From Oscillospiraceae bacterium (GTDB taxonomy: Bacteria; Bacillota; Clostridia; Oscillospirales; CAG-272): a stretch of 46,776 bases of DNA. The position numbers and the translations under genes are program-made. The stretch spans positions 1 through 46,776 of the forward strand of contig SVRG01000005.1 of assembly GCA_015064965.1 (NCBI GenBank), read 5' to 3'. The notes under the pieces were generated by a model that was not told where the DNA came from, did not search any database, and saw nothing but the letters and a program-made list of their open reading frames with translations. Positions 30,863 to 38,852 of the stretch are shown in pieces (the first letter of the stretch is position 1; each line of letters begins with the position of its first letter).

Positions 30863-31992
30863 ATTATAACTCCTTTGTCAATAAAGAAGGGGAGCGTTTC
30901 GTGTCCGGAGAGCTTTCTGCCGTCGCGGATAACGGTATTCTTGTCTGCAATCACGCAGTTGAGAGCAACATCTTTGCCGATGATGGAGTCCTGCATAACA
31001 ATGGAGTTTTTAATAACTGCACCGCGTGCAATTGTAACACCGCGGAAGATGATTGAGTTTTCAACAGTTCCTTCAATTACGCAACCGTCTGCAATGAGAG
31101 AGTTGGAAACCATTGCGCCTGCACGGTACTTGGTAGGAGCAGAGCTGCGTACCTTTGTGTAAACAGGGTGGTACGGGGTCTCAAACAGGGAAGCGCGAAC
31201 CTCCGGCTTTAGAAGGTCCATGTTAGAAGCAAAGAACGATGCAAGCGAATTTACAGTCGCGGAGTAACCCTCGAAGTTGTAGATGTAATACTCGGAGTGC
31301 ATGGTGTTTTTACCGATAATGTCATGATAAAAACTCTTATAGCCGTGAGCCATTGCATCTCTGATGATGTTGAGGAGATACAAACGCTTCATAACAAAGA
31401 TGTTCATGGATACGTTGTGATATCCGTCATCGGCAGCAGTGTGCTCGGAAATATCTTCGATTCTGCCAAGCATGTCTGCATCAATAAGAATTTCTTTGCC
31501 GATTCCTTCATCTGTCACCTTTTTGCGGTGGGTAACAATGGTGATGTCTGCGCGTGACTCGATATGGCGGTCCATTATTTTTTGATAATCAATGGTGCAT
31601 ACTCTGTCGCAGTCGGTCATAACAACATACTCTTCCTTGGAGTGCTCAATAAAATTGAGCGCGCCCTTGATAAGCTCAAGACGTGCAGTGTGAAGAGCAT
31701 CGCCTTTTGTACTGTCATAAGAAGAAATGAAAGGTGGGAGAAGCTTTATACCGCCGCTGCGGCGAGCAAGGTCCCAGTCCTTACCGGTGCCGATGTGGTC
31801 CATAAGCGACTGGTAGTTGTAGTTTGTAATAACGCCCACTTTTGTGATGTCGGAGTTGACCATGTTTGAAAGTTCAAAGTCAATCATGCGATATCTGCCG
31901 CCAAAAGGAATAGAAGCGATAGCGCGGTGGCGTGTAAGCTCCGGAACTACATAGTCATGAATATTAGAAAAAATCAATCCAATAGCATTCAT
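30859..31992 (-). CDS. glgD: GlgD, non-catalytic partner subunit of ADP-glucose pyrophosphorylase
   Basis: 377-aa homologue of GlgC that in Firmicutes forms a hetero-tetramer with GlgC and raises its activity. The fold is kept (IPFGGRYRMIDFELSNMVNSDI, VGVITNYNYQSLMDHIG, left-handed beta-helix C-terminus), but the nucleotide-binding GGxGxRL loop of the active subunit is missing at the N-terminus (IGLIFSNIHDYVVPEL instead), so it should not be catalytic itself. ATG 31992 is preferred over TTG 31998 because AAGGAGG then sits at 7 bases. It lies 13 bases after glgC and overlaps glgA by 4 bases. Confidence 0.94.
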   Translation of the reverse strand: MNAIGLIFSNIHDYVVPELTRHRAIASIPFGGRYRMIDFELSNMVNSDITKVGVITNYNYQSLMDHIGTGKDWDLARRSGGIKLLPPFISSYDSTKGDALHTARLELIKGALNFIEHSKEEYVVMTDCDRVCTIDYQKIMDRHIESRADITIVTHRKKVTDEGIGKEILIDADMLGRIEDISEHTAADDGYHNVSMNIFVMKRLYLLNIIRDAMAHGYKSFYHDIIGKNTMHSEYYIYNFEGYSATVNSLASFFASNMDLLKPEVRASLFETPYHPVYTKVRSSAPTKYRAGAMVSNSLIADGCVIEGTVENSIIFRGVTIARGAVIKNSIVMQDSIIGKDVALNCVIADKNTVIRDGRKLSGHETLPFFIDKGVII

Positions 31993-32005
31993 CGTCAAAT
32001 CCTCC

Positions 32006-33193
32006 TTATTCCTGAATCATAGCGCCGGCTTCAACGGTTGTACCCGCAGCAACTGTAATGCCGTTGCCGATAACCGCAATACCCTTGGCGCTTTCTTTTG
32101 ACTCGCCGACTTTAGCATCAGCTTCAACGGTAATATTCTCGTCGAGGATGGAGTAATCAACGGTTGCATCCTTGCCGATATAGGTATTTGCCATGATAAC
32201 ACTGTCTTTTACAACTGCGCCGGCTTCAACGGTTACGCCGCTTGAAAGCACAGAGTTGATAACTGTACCGTTGATCTTACAACCGTCTGTGATGATCGAG
32301 TTGAGTATCATAGCGCCCTTGCCGACAAACTGGGGAGGAGAAACGGTAGTACGCGAAAAGATTTTGCCCTTGGATTCTTCATTCATGGAGAATTCGGGGT
32401 TGTCACCCAAAAGGTCCATGTTTGCCTGCCAGAGAGAGTCAATGGTTCCAACGTCCTTCCAATATCCCTCAAATGGGAATGCAAACATTCTCTCGCCCGC
32501 ATTCAGCATATTGGGGATAATGTTTTTGCCAAAGTCGTTGGAAGAGTTTTCGTCAGCTTCATCGGCGATGAGATACTGCTCAAGTGCCTTTTTGTTAAAG
32601 ATATAGATACCCATGGATGCCTTAGTGGAATCGGGTTCCTTGGGCTTTTCGGTGAACTTGTAAATCTGACCGTCATCATGGGTGGTCAGAATACCAAAGC
32701 GGCTTGCCTCTTCAATCGGAACTTCAAGCACAGCTATGGTGCAGGCTGCATCTTTTTTCTTGTGGTAACGGAGCATTGCATCATAGTCCATACGGTAGAT
32801 GTGGTCACCCGAAAGGATGATAACATATTCCGGGTCATACTGGTTGATAAATGCGAGGTTCTGGTATATCGCATTTGCAGTACCTTTATACCAGTCAGCC
32901 TTTTTCTGTCCCTGATATGGGGGGAGAATTTTTACACCGCCGTATGTACGGTCAAGATCCCAGGGGAGACCGTTGCCTACATAGTCGTTGAGCACAAGCG
33001 GTTGATACTGGGTAAGAACACCAACGGTGTCAATACCCGAGTTGATACAGTTTGAGAGGGGGAAGTCAATAATGCGGTACTTACCGCCAAAGGTTACCGC
33101 AGGCTTTGCGGTGGACTTGGTTAGTGCGTACAAGCGAGAGCCCTGGCCGCCGGCAAGCAGCATGGCGACACATTCTTTTCTCTTCTGGTTCAT
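32006..33193 (-). CDS. glgC: Glucose-1-phosphate adenylyltransferase (ADP-glucose pyrophosphorylase), catalytic subunit
   Basis: Makes ADP-glucose from glucose 1-phosphate and ATP, the committed step of glycogen synthesis. 395 aa. [24 protein letters not shown] is the nucleotide-binding loop, [45 protein letters not shown] (catalytic Asp) and [10 protein letters not shown] are all intact, followed by the left-handed beta-helix (residues about 290-390). ATG 33193 is the start; GTG 33208 of the ORF track lies within the GGAGGTAAGG ribosome binding site. In the operon it follows the unknown 150-aa gene by 59 bases. Confidence 0.96.
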   Translation of the reverse strand: MNQKRKECVAMLLAGGQGSRLYALTKSTAKPAVTFGGKYRIIDFPLSNCINSGIDTVGVLTQYQPLVLNDYVGNGLPWDLDRTYGGVKILPPYQGQKKADWYKGTANAIYQNLAFINQYDPEYVIILSGDHIYRMDYDAMLRYHKKKDAACTIAVLEVPIEEASRFGILTTHDDGQIYKFTEKPKEPDSTKASMGIYIFNKKALEQYLIADEADENSSNDFGKNIIPNMLNAGERMFAFPFEGYWKDVGTIDSLWQANMDLLGDNPEFSMNEESKGKIFSRTTVSPPQFVGKGAMILNSIITDGCKINGTVINSVLSSGVTVEAGAVVKDSVIMANTYIGKDATVDYSILDENITVEADAKVGESKESAKGIAVIGNGITVAAGTTVEAGAMIQE

Positions 33194-33252
33194 AATCCTT
33201 ACCTCCACGATTTTATATAAATTTATTATTTTGAAATATGGTGCACTGAAGT

Positions 33253-33705
33253 TTATTCAAGTTGCCCTATCTGGACATTTTTAAGTGCTTTGTTCAAAGT
33301 GTTTGCCATTTCTTTTCTCGTACAGTTGGGGCGGAGTTCAAATACTTTGTCAAGCATTACAAATCCCTTTTTTGCAACATTTTCAGTGGGTGTAAATGCA
33401 AATCCCTCACCCTCGGAGTAAAAGCCTACAAGCAAACCGAGATTTTTAATAGCTTCGCTGTATGAGCGCGCTTTCAGATAGGTCTGGATGCTTGGCGGCA
33501 TATCGTCTCTTGCGTCTTCGCTGTCGCATTTGTCAAACAGACGGTTTACAAAGTCGCAAAGCATTTCGTCCGAGTAGCCGGGCATCAACAAAAACAAGCG
33601 GTCGATCGGACGTTTGCCGTACTTCTCCGAAGGCCCGAAAGGTGCGCCATACAAGGCTTTATTTTTGTCAATATAAATATTGATAATCTTATAATCCTGT
33701 GCCAT
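33253..33705 (-). CDS. Unknown 150-aa protein heading the glycogen operon
   Basis: Soluble 150-aa protein with no signal peptide or membrane span, and I recognise no family. A first strand ([20 protein letters not shown]) leads to mostly helical segments with conserved-looking aromatic and Gly positions ([24 protein letters not shown]) and a Lys-rich C-terminal helix ([15 protein letters not shown]). No DNA-binding or catalytic motif is obvious. RBS TAGGAG is 7 bases upstream and two extended -10 boxes lie just before. As the first gene of the glgC-glgD-glgA-glgP operon it is a candidate regulator or scaffold of glycogen metabolism; that is inference from position only. Confidence 0.78.
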   Translation of the reverse strand: MAQDYKIINIYIDKNKALYGAPFGPSEKYGKRPIDRLFLLMPGYSDEMLCDFVNRLFDKCDSEDARDDMPPSIQTYLKARSYSEAIKNLGLLVGFYSEGEGFAFTPTENVAKKGFVMLDKVFELRPNCTRKEMANTLNKALKNVQIGQLE

Positions 33706-33732
33706 GATAAACTCCTAGTTAGTTTACATTAT

Positions 33733-33755
33733 ATTATAACATATATATTATATCA
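33733..33755 (-). promoter_or_regulatory. Tandem extended -10 promoters of the glycogen operon
   Basis: On the minus strand two extended -10 elements, TGATATAAT (33747-33755) and TGTTATAAT (33733-33741), are 14 bases apart and 30-45 bases upstream of the first gene. Upstream TTTACA is spaced 21 bases from the first, so the -35 contribution is weak. Divergent from the AGCS gene promoter. Confidence 0.6.
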
Positions 33756-33934
33756 TAAAAAGATATAAAATGTTGTAAAATTTTGAAAATATTTATGTAT
33801 CGGTTTGTTTTTATGTATAAAACTTGCAAGCGAGGGTGTTTTTTGCTGCTTTTTGCGATGTTTTTTGTTGTGCAAGCATTGTTAATGCAAAAAACGTCAA
33901 AAAATAACAAGAAAGGTGAAAATAGCAAAAAAGG

Positions 33935-33962
33935 TTGCTTTTTTGGAAATCTATGGTACAAT
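33935..33962 (+). promoter_or_regulatory. Sigma-A promoter of the AGCS symporter gene
   Basis: TTGCTT, 16 bases, TACAAT, the latter 42 bases upstream of ATG 34004. It excludes the ORF-track start at 33935, which would lie in the -35. The 298-base divergent region 33706-34003 otherwise holds only AT-rich sequence. Confidence 0.68.
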
Positions 33963-34003
33963 ATCAATGGCTTAATGCTAAAAAACAAAAGGAAACAGTG
34001 GCT

Positions 34004-35404
34004 ATGATTGAAAAGATAGTTAATTTTATCAACAATATTTTCAGCGGACCCGCATTGACCATTCCGTTAGGGAATGTAACTCTTGAACTTTCTGTGTTAG
34101 TAATTCTACTCATTTTTATGGGCATTTACTTCACGATCGGACTTAGGTTTTTCCCGGCACGTCTTTTTCCGGAAATGCTTCGCGTTGTTACAAGCAAACA
34201 AAAGAAAAATGAAAAAGGTGCGCTTTCCGGATGGCAGGCGCTTGTAGTTTCAACAGCCACCCGTGTCGGTATGGGTAACCTTGCAGGCGTTGTTGCCGCT
34301 ATCACTGTCGGCGGAGCAGGTGCGGTATTCTGGATGTGGGTTACTGCGCTAGTAGGTGCTTCGTCTTCGTTTGTTGAGTCTGTTTTGGCTCAGAAGTATA
34401 AAGTAGAGGATCCACTCTACGGCGGTTACAAGGGCGGCCCTGCATACTATATCCATACTCTTGCTGAAAGAGTGGCACAACGCAAATTCCGTTATTCGAT
34501 AATAGCAGTGCTTTTTGCGATTTCTGCACTTATTTGCTGGAGCGGTATCAGCCAGGTTGTAGGCAACTCTGTTACCGAGGCGTTTGAAAACGCTTTCCAC
34601 ATCAAGCCCCTTTATACAATAATTGTACTTGTGGCTGTATCTGCAGTAATCGTGCTTCGCAAAAAGGCGACAGTAAAGGTGCTTGACATTGTAGTTCCGA
34701 TAATGGCGGCATGTTATTTTGTAATAACCATTTTGATTATGGTTAAAAATTTTGCGCTTATTCCCGGAGTGTTCGGCAGAATTTTTGCAGAAGCTTTCGG
34801 TATTCGCAAATTTGCCGGCGGTACTCTTGGCACCGTTGTAATGATGGGTGTTCAGCGCGGTCTTTTCTCAAATGAGGCTGGTTCCGGCTCTGCTCCCTGT
34901 GCGGCGGCAACCGCAGAAACTGATGACCCTGCAAAGATTGGTCTCACCCAGTCCCTCGGTGTATTTATTGACACTATTATTATTTGCAGCTGCACCGCAT
35001 TTATTGTACTTCTTGTCCCTGAAACTGTAACAGCAGGACTCAGCGGCATGACGCTCCTTTATAATGTTATGGTTTACCATCTCGGAGAATTTGGCGGAGT
35101 TTTCATTGCGATTACGCTTTGGCTCTTTGCTTTTTCAACATTTATCGGTGTGCTTTTCTATGCTCGCTCAAATGTTTCCTATCTGTTTGGTGACAAGATG
35201 CTTCCGCAGACATTGTTCAAGATTTTTGCACTTGCGATGCTTTTTGTAGGCGGTCTCGCTTCATATAAGCTTGTTTGGACGATTGGCGATATCGGTATCG
35301 CGCTTATGACGGTATTCAACGCCATGGCGCTCTTCCCGCTCTTTGGCGAGGCAAGGCAAATTCTTAAAGATTACGAACAAAAGAAAAAACTCAATAAGAA
35401 ATAA
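34004..35404 (+). CDS. Sodium:alanine symporter family (AGCS) amino acid carrier
   Basis: 466-aa secondary transporter that couples Na+ (or H+) entry to uptake of alanine or glycine. About eleven membrane spans. Family signatures are GWQALVVSTATRVGMGNLAGVVAAI with the variable central loop, GGAGAVFWMWVTALVGASSSFVESVLA (usually GGPGAVFWMW), and the long C-terminal SNEAGSGSAPCAAATAETDDP. ATG 34004 (MIEKIVNF) is taken as the start with AAAAGGA 10 bases upstream; the promoter lies across the upstream part of the ORF. Monocistronic, with a terminator after it. The exact amino acid is not deducible. Confidence 0.93.
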   Translation: MIEKIVNFINNIFSGPALTIPLGNVTLELSVLVILLIFMGIYFTIGLRFFPARLFPEMLRVVTSKQKKNEKGALSGWQALVVSTATRVGMGNLAGVVAAITVGGAGAVFWMWVTALVGASSSFVESVLAQKYKVEDPLYGGYKGGPAYYIHTLAERVAQRKFRYSIIAVLFAISALICWSGISQVVGNSVTEAFENAFHIKPLYTIIVLVAVSAVIVLRKKATVKVLDIVVPIMAACYFVITILIMVKNFALIPGVFGRIFAEAFGIRKFAGGTLGTVVMMGVQRGLFSNEAGSGSAPCAAATAETDDPAKIGLTQSLGVFIDTIIICSCTAFIVLLVPETVTAGLSGMTLLYNVMVYHLGEFGGVFIAITLWLFAFSTFIGVLFYARSNVSYLFGDKMLPQTLFKIFALAMLFVGGLASYKLVWTIGDIGIALMTVFNAMALFPLFGEARQILKDYEQKKKLNKK

Positions 35405-35410
35405 TATGAT

Positions 35411-35450
35411 AAGGGGATATGTGAAAACCAACATATTCCCTTGTTTTTTG
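35411..35450 (+). terminator. Intrinsic terminator after the AGCS gene
   Basis: Stem AAGGGGATATGT / ACATATTCCCTT (one G-T pair) with an 8-base loop, followed by GTTTTTTG. Confidence 0.87.
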
Positions 35451-35481
35451 TTCAAAAAATTTGGATGTTTTGCAAAGAATA

Positions 35482-35510
35482 TTGCCAGTTGGCTTTTTAA
35501 GTGTTACAAT
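35482..35510 (+). promoter_or_regulatory. Sigma-A promoter of the sialidase-fold dockerin gene
   Basis: TTGCCA, 17 bases, TACAAT with an extended -10 (TGT before it), 38 bases upstream of the start. Confidence 0.75.
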
Positions 35511-35548
35511 ATTTATATATTTTTATGTCTTTATAAAGGAGAATGAAT

Positions 35549-37342
35549 ATGCGTAAATTTTCACTTATTTTAACTCTTGTTATGCTTGTTTGTTGCCTTT
35601 GCCTTTCTGCTTTTGCAGCAGAGACAGTTATGCGCTGGGATGAGGTGGTTGCCACAAACGGCGGCGGCTATCCCCGTATGGCAGAGCGTGCTGACGGAAC
35701 ATTGATTCTCACCACCGGTTCGGGTGCTAACCTGCACAGTACTGACCGTGGCGTTACTTGGACAAAGCAGAGTAAGAGCGCACTTGCAAACGCTTCTAAA
35801 AGTGCAACATTCACCACAGCAGATGGCGATACATATGAGTTTACAACTGCAGCTTCCGGCGATACCACATCACCTAGCATTACACGCGCAAATCTTCAGC
35901 CGTTTGTTGTAAGCGACGGAACAGTACTTCTTGGCTACCGTTTTCACTCTGCAACCGGTGCAAGATACACCGATGGCGATCCTTTCTATACTTCTATCCG
36001 CGTAATATCTTCTGCTGATGGTGGCGTTACATTTAATAACGATAAGAACGAAGTGGTTCTTATTGAGAATGTTGCAACGGCATCTAACGGTTATTGGGAA
36101 CCTTTCTTTGTACAGGTTGATGAAGACACCGTTTATTGCTATTATGCAGATGACTTGTCTGACGGTAATCCTGCTACCCAGAGAATTGCCTATGTAAGAT
36201 ATGATGTTTCCGACAAAACTTGGGATACAGAAAACCATCATGTTGCGATTTACCGTGGTGATGAACTCAGCACTCGTGACGGAATGCCCATGGTTACCAA
36301 GCTTATTGACGGCACCTATGCTATGGTAGTTGAGGTTCAGGACTTTGCTTCCTGGAACAAAGCTGTAATTAAAGATGGCTTTTTCGGCATCGGCGCAGAA
36401 TACACCGATTCAACATTCGTTGTAGGTCTTTCGCTTTCCGATGACGGTGTTAATTGGGACGATCCTATTCCGGTTTTTGGTCCTACCGATCTTGCTGCAG
36501 GCAATCTTTGTGCAGCTCCTTCTATTGCCACACTCCCTGACGGTAGAGTTATCATTACCTGCCAGACTGAAGAAGGATATACCGGTGAGTATGGATATAC
36601 ATATGATGACGATGGCAATAGGGTTTCTAATGCTAATACACGTGTAATGGCAGCGGCTATTTCCGATGCTCCTATCACTAAGGACACCGTTATTACCGCT
36701 ATTGATCCCAAAAATCCAAAGGCTGACGGTGCAGCAGTAGGCTTTACAAGACTTGAAGGCGTGCTTTCATTTGAAGAAAACCAGTATTGCATTTGGAATG
36801 CGGCATTTGCGTCCGGAAATGATGTCTATATTTATGGTGGTGCCGCTACCAATACATCTGACGGAAAAACAACTGATGCCAAGACTCTCATTTGGCATCT
36901 CACCGCTTTTGCAAATGCAAACGAAGCTGCAAGCCACGACGATGTAACTGCTCGCGCAGGCGACAATACGCTCGCTACCGTTTATGGCACTGCCGAAAAC
37001 GGCACAGTAACTCTCGGCGTTCCTGCAGGTGCTACTGCAAGCGACGTTCATGTTTACCGCATGGATAACGGCGTATACCTCACCGAAATGGATACTGCTG
37101 TAGCAAACGGCAAGATTACCTTTACAGATAACGGCGGTTATTACGCGGTTTCGGATACTGCACTTGTTACCTACGGCGATGCCAACGATGACGGCACTGT
37201 TTCGCTCAAGGACGTGCTTCGCATTGTAAGACAGAGCGTTAGTGCTGTTGACGGTACTGATGTTGCTGCATGTGATGTAGACAGCTCGCTTACTGTTGAC
37301 GTTCAGGATGCAATGGCTGTTATCCGCAGCATTCTCGGTTAA
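35549..37342 (+). CDS. Secreted sialidase-fold (BNR/Asp-box) protein with C-terminal dockerin
   Basis: 597-aa secreted protein: signal peptide ending AFA|AE, then a six-bladed propeller-like region of about 480 residues with Asp boxes STDRGVTW, SADGGVTF and SDDGVNW, and a dockerin type I at the end (DANDDGTVSLKD and DVDSSLTVDVQD Ca-binding loops; the second lacks the usual Gly). YPRMAERADGTL near the N-terminus resembles the arginine motif of the family. Such folds occur in sialidases, GH93 exo-arabinanases and related enzymes; the substrate is open. ATG 35549 is the start because AAGGAG is 7 bases upstream; ATG 35543 is too close to it. The dockerin implies docking to a cohesin-bearing scaffold or other calcium-dependent surface attachment. 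Confidence 0.85.
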   Translation: MRKFSLILTLVMLVCCLCLSAFAAETVMRWDEVVATNGGGYPRMAERADGTLILTTGSGANLHSTDRGVTWTKQSKSALANASKSATFTTADGDTYEFTTAASGDTTSPSITRANLQPFVVSDGTVLLGYRFHSATGARYTDGDPFYTSIRVISSADGGVTFNNDKNEVVLIENVATASNGYWEPFFVQVDEDTVYCYYADDLSDGNPATQRIAYVRYDVSDKTWDTENHHVAIYRGDELSTRDGMPMVTKLIDGTYAMVVEVQDFASWNKAVIKDGFFGIGAEYTDSTFVVGLSLSDDGVNWDDPIPVFGPTDLAAGNLCAAPSIATLPDGRVIITCQTEEGYTGEYGYTYDDDGNRVSNANTRVMAAAISDAPITKDTVITAIDPKNPKADGAAVGFTRLEGVLSFEENQYCIWNAAFASGNDVYIYGGAATNTSDGKTTDAKTLIWHLTAFANANEAASHDDVTARAGDNTLATVYGTAENGTVTLGVPAGATASDVHVYRMDNGVYLTEMDTAVANGKITFTDNGGYYAVSDTALVTYGDANDDGTVSLKDVLRIVRQSVSAVDGTDVAACDVDSSLTVDVQDAMAVIRSILG

Positions 37343-37352
37343 TATATTCCTT

Positions 37353-37381
37353 AAAAGCAAGCCGAAAGGCTTGCTTTTTTT
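37353..37381 (+). terminator. Intrinsic terminator after the sialidase-fold gene
   Basis: Perfect 11-bp stem AAAAGCAAGCC / GGCTTGCTTTT with GAAA loop and T-run. Its right arm also provides the -35 of the MATE gene promoter. Confidence 0.93.
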
Positions 37382-37399
37382 ATGCTATAATGGTATAAT
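37371..37399 (+). promoter_or_regulatory. Sigma-A promoter of the MATE exporter gene, nested in the terminator
   Basis: TTGCTT (in the terminator right arm), 17 bases, TATAAT with extended TGG; a second TGCTATAAT lies 8 bases upstream of it. ATG follows 22 bases after the -10. Confidence 0.68.
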
Positions 37400-37421
37400 A
37401 CCAACGCTTTGGAGGTGCAAT

Positions 37422-38750
37422 ATGCGTATACAGTTATCCGATAGCTTTGGTTATAAAAAACTATTGCTATTCACCTTGCCGTCGATAGCAATGATGATTT
37501 TTACATCTATTTACGGTGTTGTTGACGGCTATTTTGTTTCTAATTACGCTGGCAAGACAGAATTTGCTGCGCTTAATTTTATAATGCCGTTTTTGATGAT
37601 ACTCGGTGCGGTAGGCTTTATGTTCGGCGCCGGCGGCAGCGCACTTGTTGCGAAAACTCTCGGTGAGGGCGATAAGCAAAAAGCAAGCAGTTTGTTTTCG
37701 CTTTTTGTATATGTCACCGTTATTTGCGGTGTAGTGTTTGCGGTATTTGGAGTTGCTTTTATCCGTCCGATTGCGGCATTGCTCGGAGCTGAGGGCGATA
37801 TGCTTGACATGTGTGTGATTTACGGCAGGATAATACTTTATGCACTACCTGCGTTTATGTTGCAAATGGAGTTTCAGACATTTTTTATAACTGCCGAAAA
37901 GCCGCAGCTTGGACTTACCGTTACCGTGGTTTCGGGTGTTGCCAACATGGTGCTTGACTGGCTGTTTTTGGCGGTGTTTGAGTGGGGGCTTGTAGGGGCG
38001 GCATGGGCAACTTCTGTGAGTCAGATTATAGGCGGCACGATTCCGATTTTTTATTTTGCAAGTGATAATGACAGTCTGCTTCACCTGACAAAATTCAAAT
38101 ATGACGGAAGAGCCTTGTTGCATGCTTGCACAAACGGCTCATCGGAATTACTTGGAAACATTTCAATGTCGCTTGTTGGTATGCTTTACAATATTCAACT
38201 TATAAATGCAGCAGGCGAAGACGGCGTATCGGCATATGGCGTACTGATGTATGTAAACTTTATTTTTCTTGCTACATTTATTGGGTACTCTACCGGAATT
38301 GCACCCGTTATCGGATATCACTATGGCGCGGGTAATCGCTCTGAACTTAAGAGTTTGCTTAGAAAGAGTGTGATGCTGATTTCTGTTTGCTCAGTGTGCA
38401 TGCTTGCTCTTTCCGAGGTGCTTGCAAAGCCGTTGTCATTATTGTTTGTAGGCTATGATAAGGATCTTTATGAACTTACATTGCGCGGATTTGTAATTTA
38501 TTCTTTCTCGTTTTTGTTTTCGGGAATTGCCATTTACGGCTCGGCATTTTTTACTGCACTCAACAATGGGCTTGTATCTGCGATTCTCTCGTCTTTGCGA
38601 ACTCTTGTTTTTCAAATCGTGGCGGTTGTCCTTTTCCCGATTTTCTGGGGAATAGACGGTATCTGGCTTTCTATAGTAGTAGCCGAACTCCTCGCGGCAG
38701 CTGTGACAGTGTGCTTTATAGTTGCAAATAAAAAGAAATACGGTTATTAA
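37422..38750 (+). CDS. MATE family multidrug/metabolite exporter
   Basis: 442-aa secondary exporter with twelve predicted spans that moves cationic drugs or metabolites out using Na+ or H+. Family features are the opening LLLFTLPSIAMMIFTSIYGVVDGYFVSNYAG (the first span with the conserved Pro and D-G-Y-F), GAGGSALVAKTLGEGDKQKA, and the repeated second half beginning NGSSELLGNISMSL. ATG 37422 has TTGGAGG 7 bases upstream; the ORF-track start at 37296 lies inside the previous gene and is rejected. Own promoter and terminator, so it is a single-gene unit. The substrate is unknown. Confidence 0.92.
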   Translation: MRIQLSDSFGYKKLLLFTLPSIAMMIFTSIYGVVDGYFVSNYAGKTEFAALNFIMPFLMILGAVGFMFGAGGSALVAKTLGEGDKQKASSLFSLFVYVTVICGVVFAVFGVAFIRPIAALLGAEGDMLDMCVIYGRIILYALPAFMLQMEFQTFFITAEKPQLGLTVTVVSGVANMVLDWLFLAVFEWGLVGAAWATSVSQIIGGTIPIFYFASDNDSLLHLTKFKYDGRALLHACTNGSSELLGNISMSLVGMLYNIQLINAAGEDGVSAYGVLMYVNFIFLATFIGYSTGIAPVIGYHYGAGNRSELKSLLRKSVMLISVCSVCMLALSEVLAKPLSLLFVGYDKDLYELTLRGFVIYSFSFLFSGIAIYGSAFFTALNNGLVSAILSSLRTLVFQIVAVVLFPIFWGIDGIWLSIVVAELLAAAVTVCFIVANKKKYGY

Positions 38751-38752
38751 AT

Positions 38753-38780
38753 AAAAAGGCGGGTTAAACCTGCCTTTTTT
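38753..38780 (+). terminator. Intrinsic terminator after the MATE gene
   Basis: Stem AAAAAGGCGGG / CCTGCCTTTTT (one G-T pair) with a TTAAA loop and T-run. Confidence 0.9.
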
Positions 38781-38791
38781 CTGTTTTAATC

Positions 38792-38820
38792 TTTACATTT
38801 TTTGCAAAATAAATTATACT
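38792..38820 (+). promoter_or_regulatory. Sigma-A promoter of the LarA-family gene
   Basis: TTTACA, 17 bases, TATACT, ending 33 bases before ATG 38853. Confidence 0.65.
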
Positions 38821-38852
38821 TAATATAATATATGATTTTAGGAGGAATACTT

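Noticed and set aside
30137-31162. 341-aa plus-strand frame over glgA and glgD
   Set aside because: Antisense to two certain, overlapping genes; composition is that of a shadow.
33783-34007. 74-aa hydrophobic plus-strand frame before the AGCS gene
   Set aside because: It spans the likely promoter of the AGCS gene, lacks a ribosome binding site, and ends inside that gene start; AT-rich chance frame.
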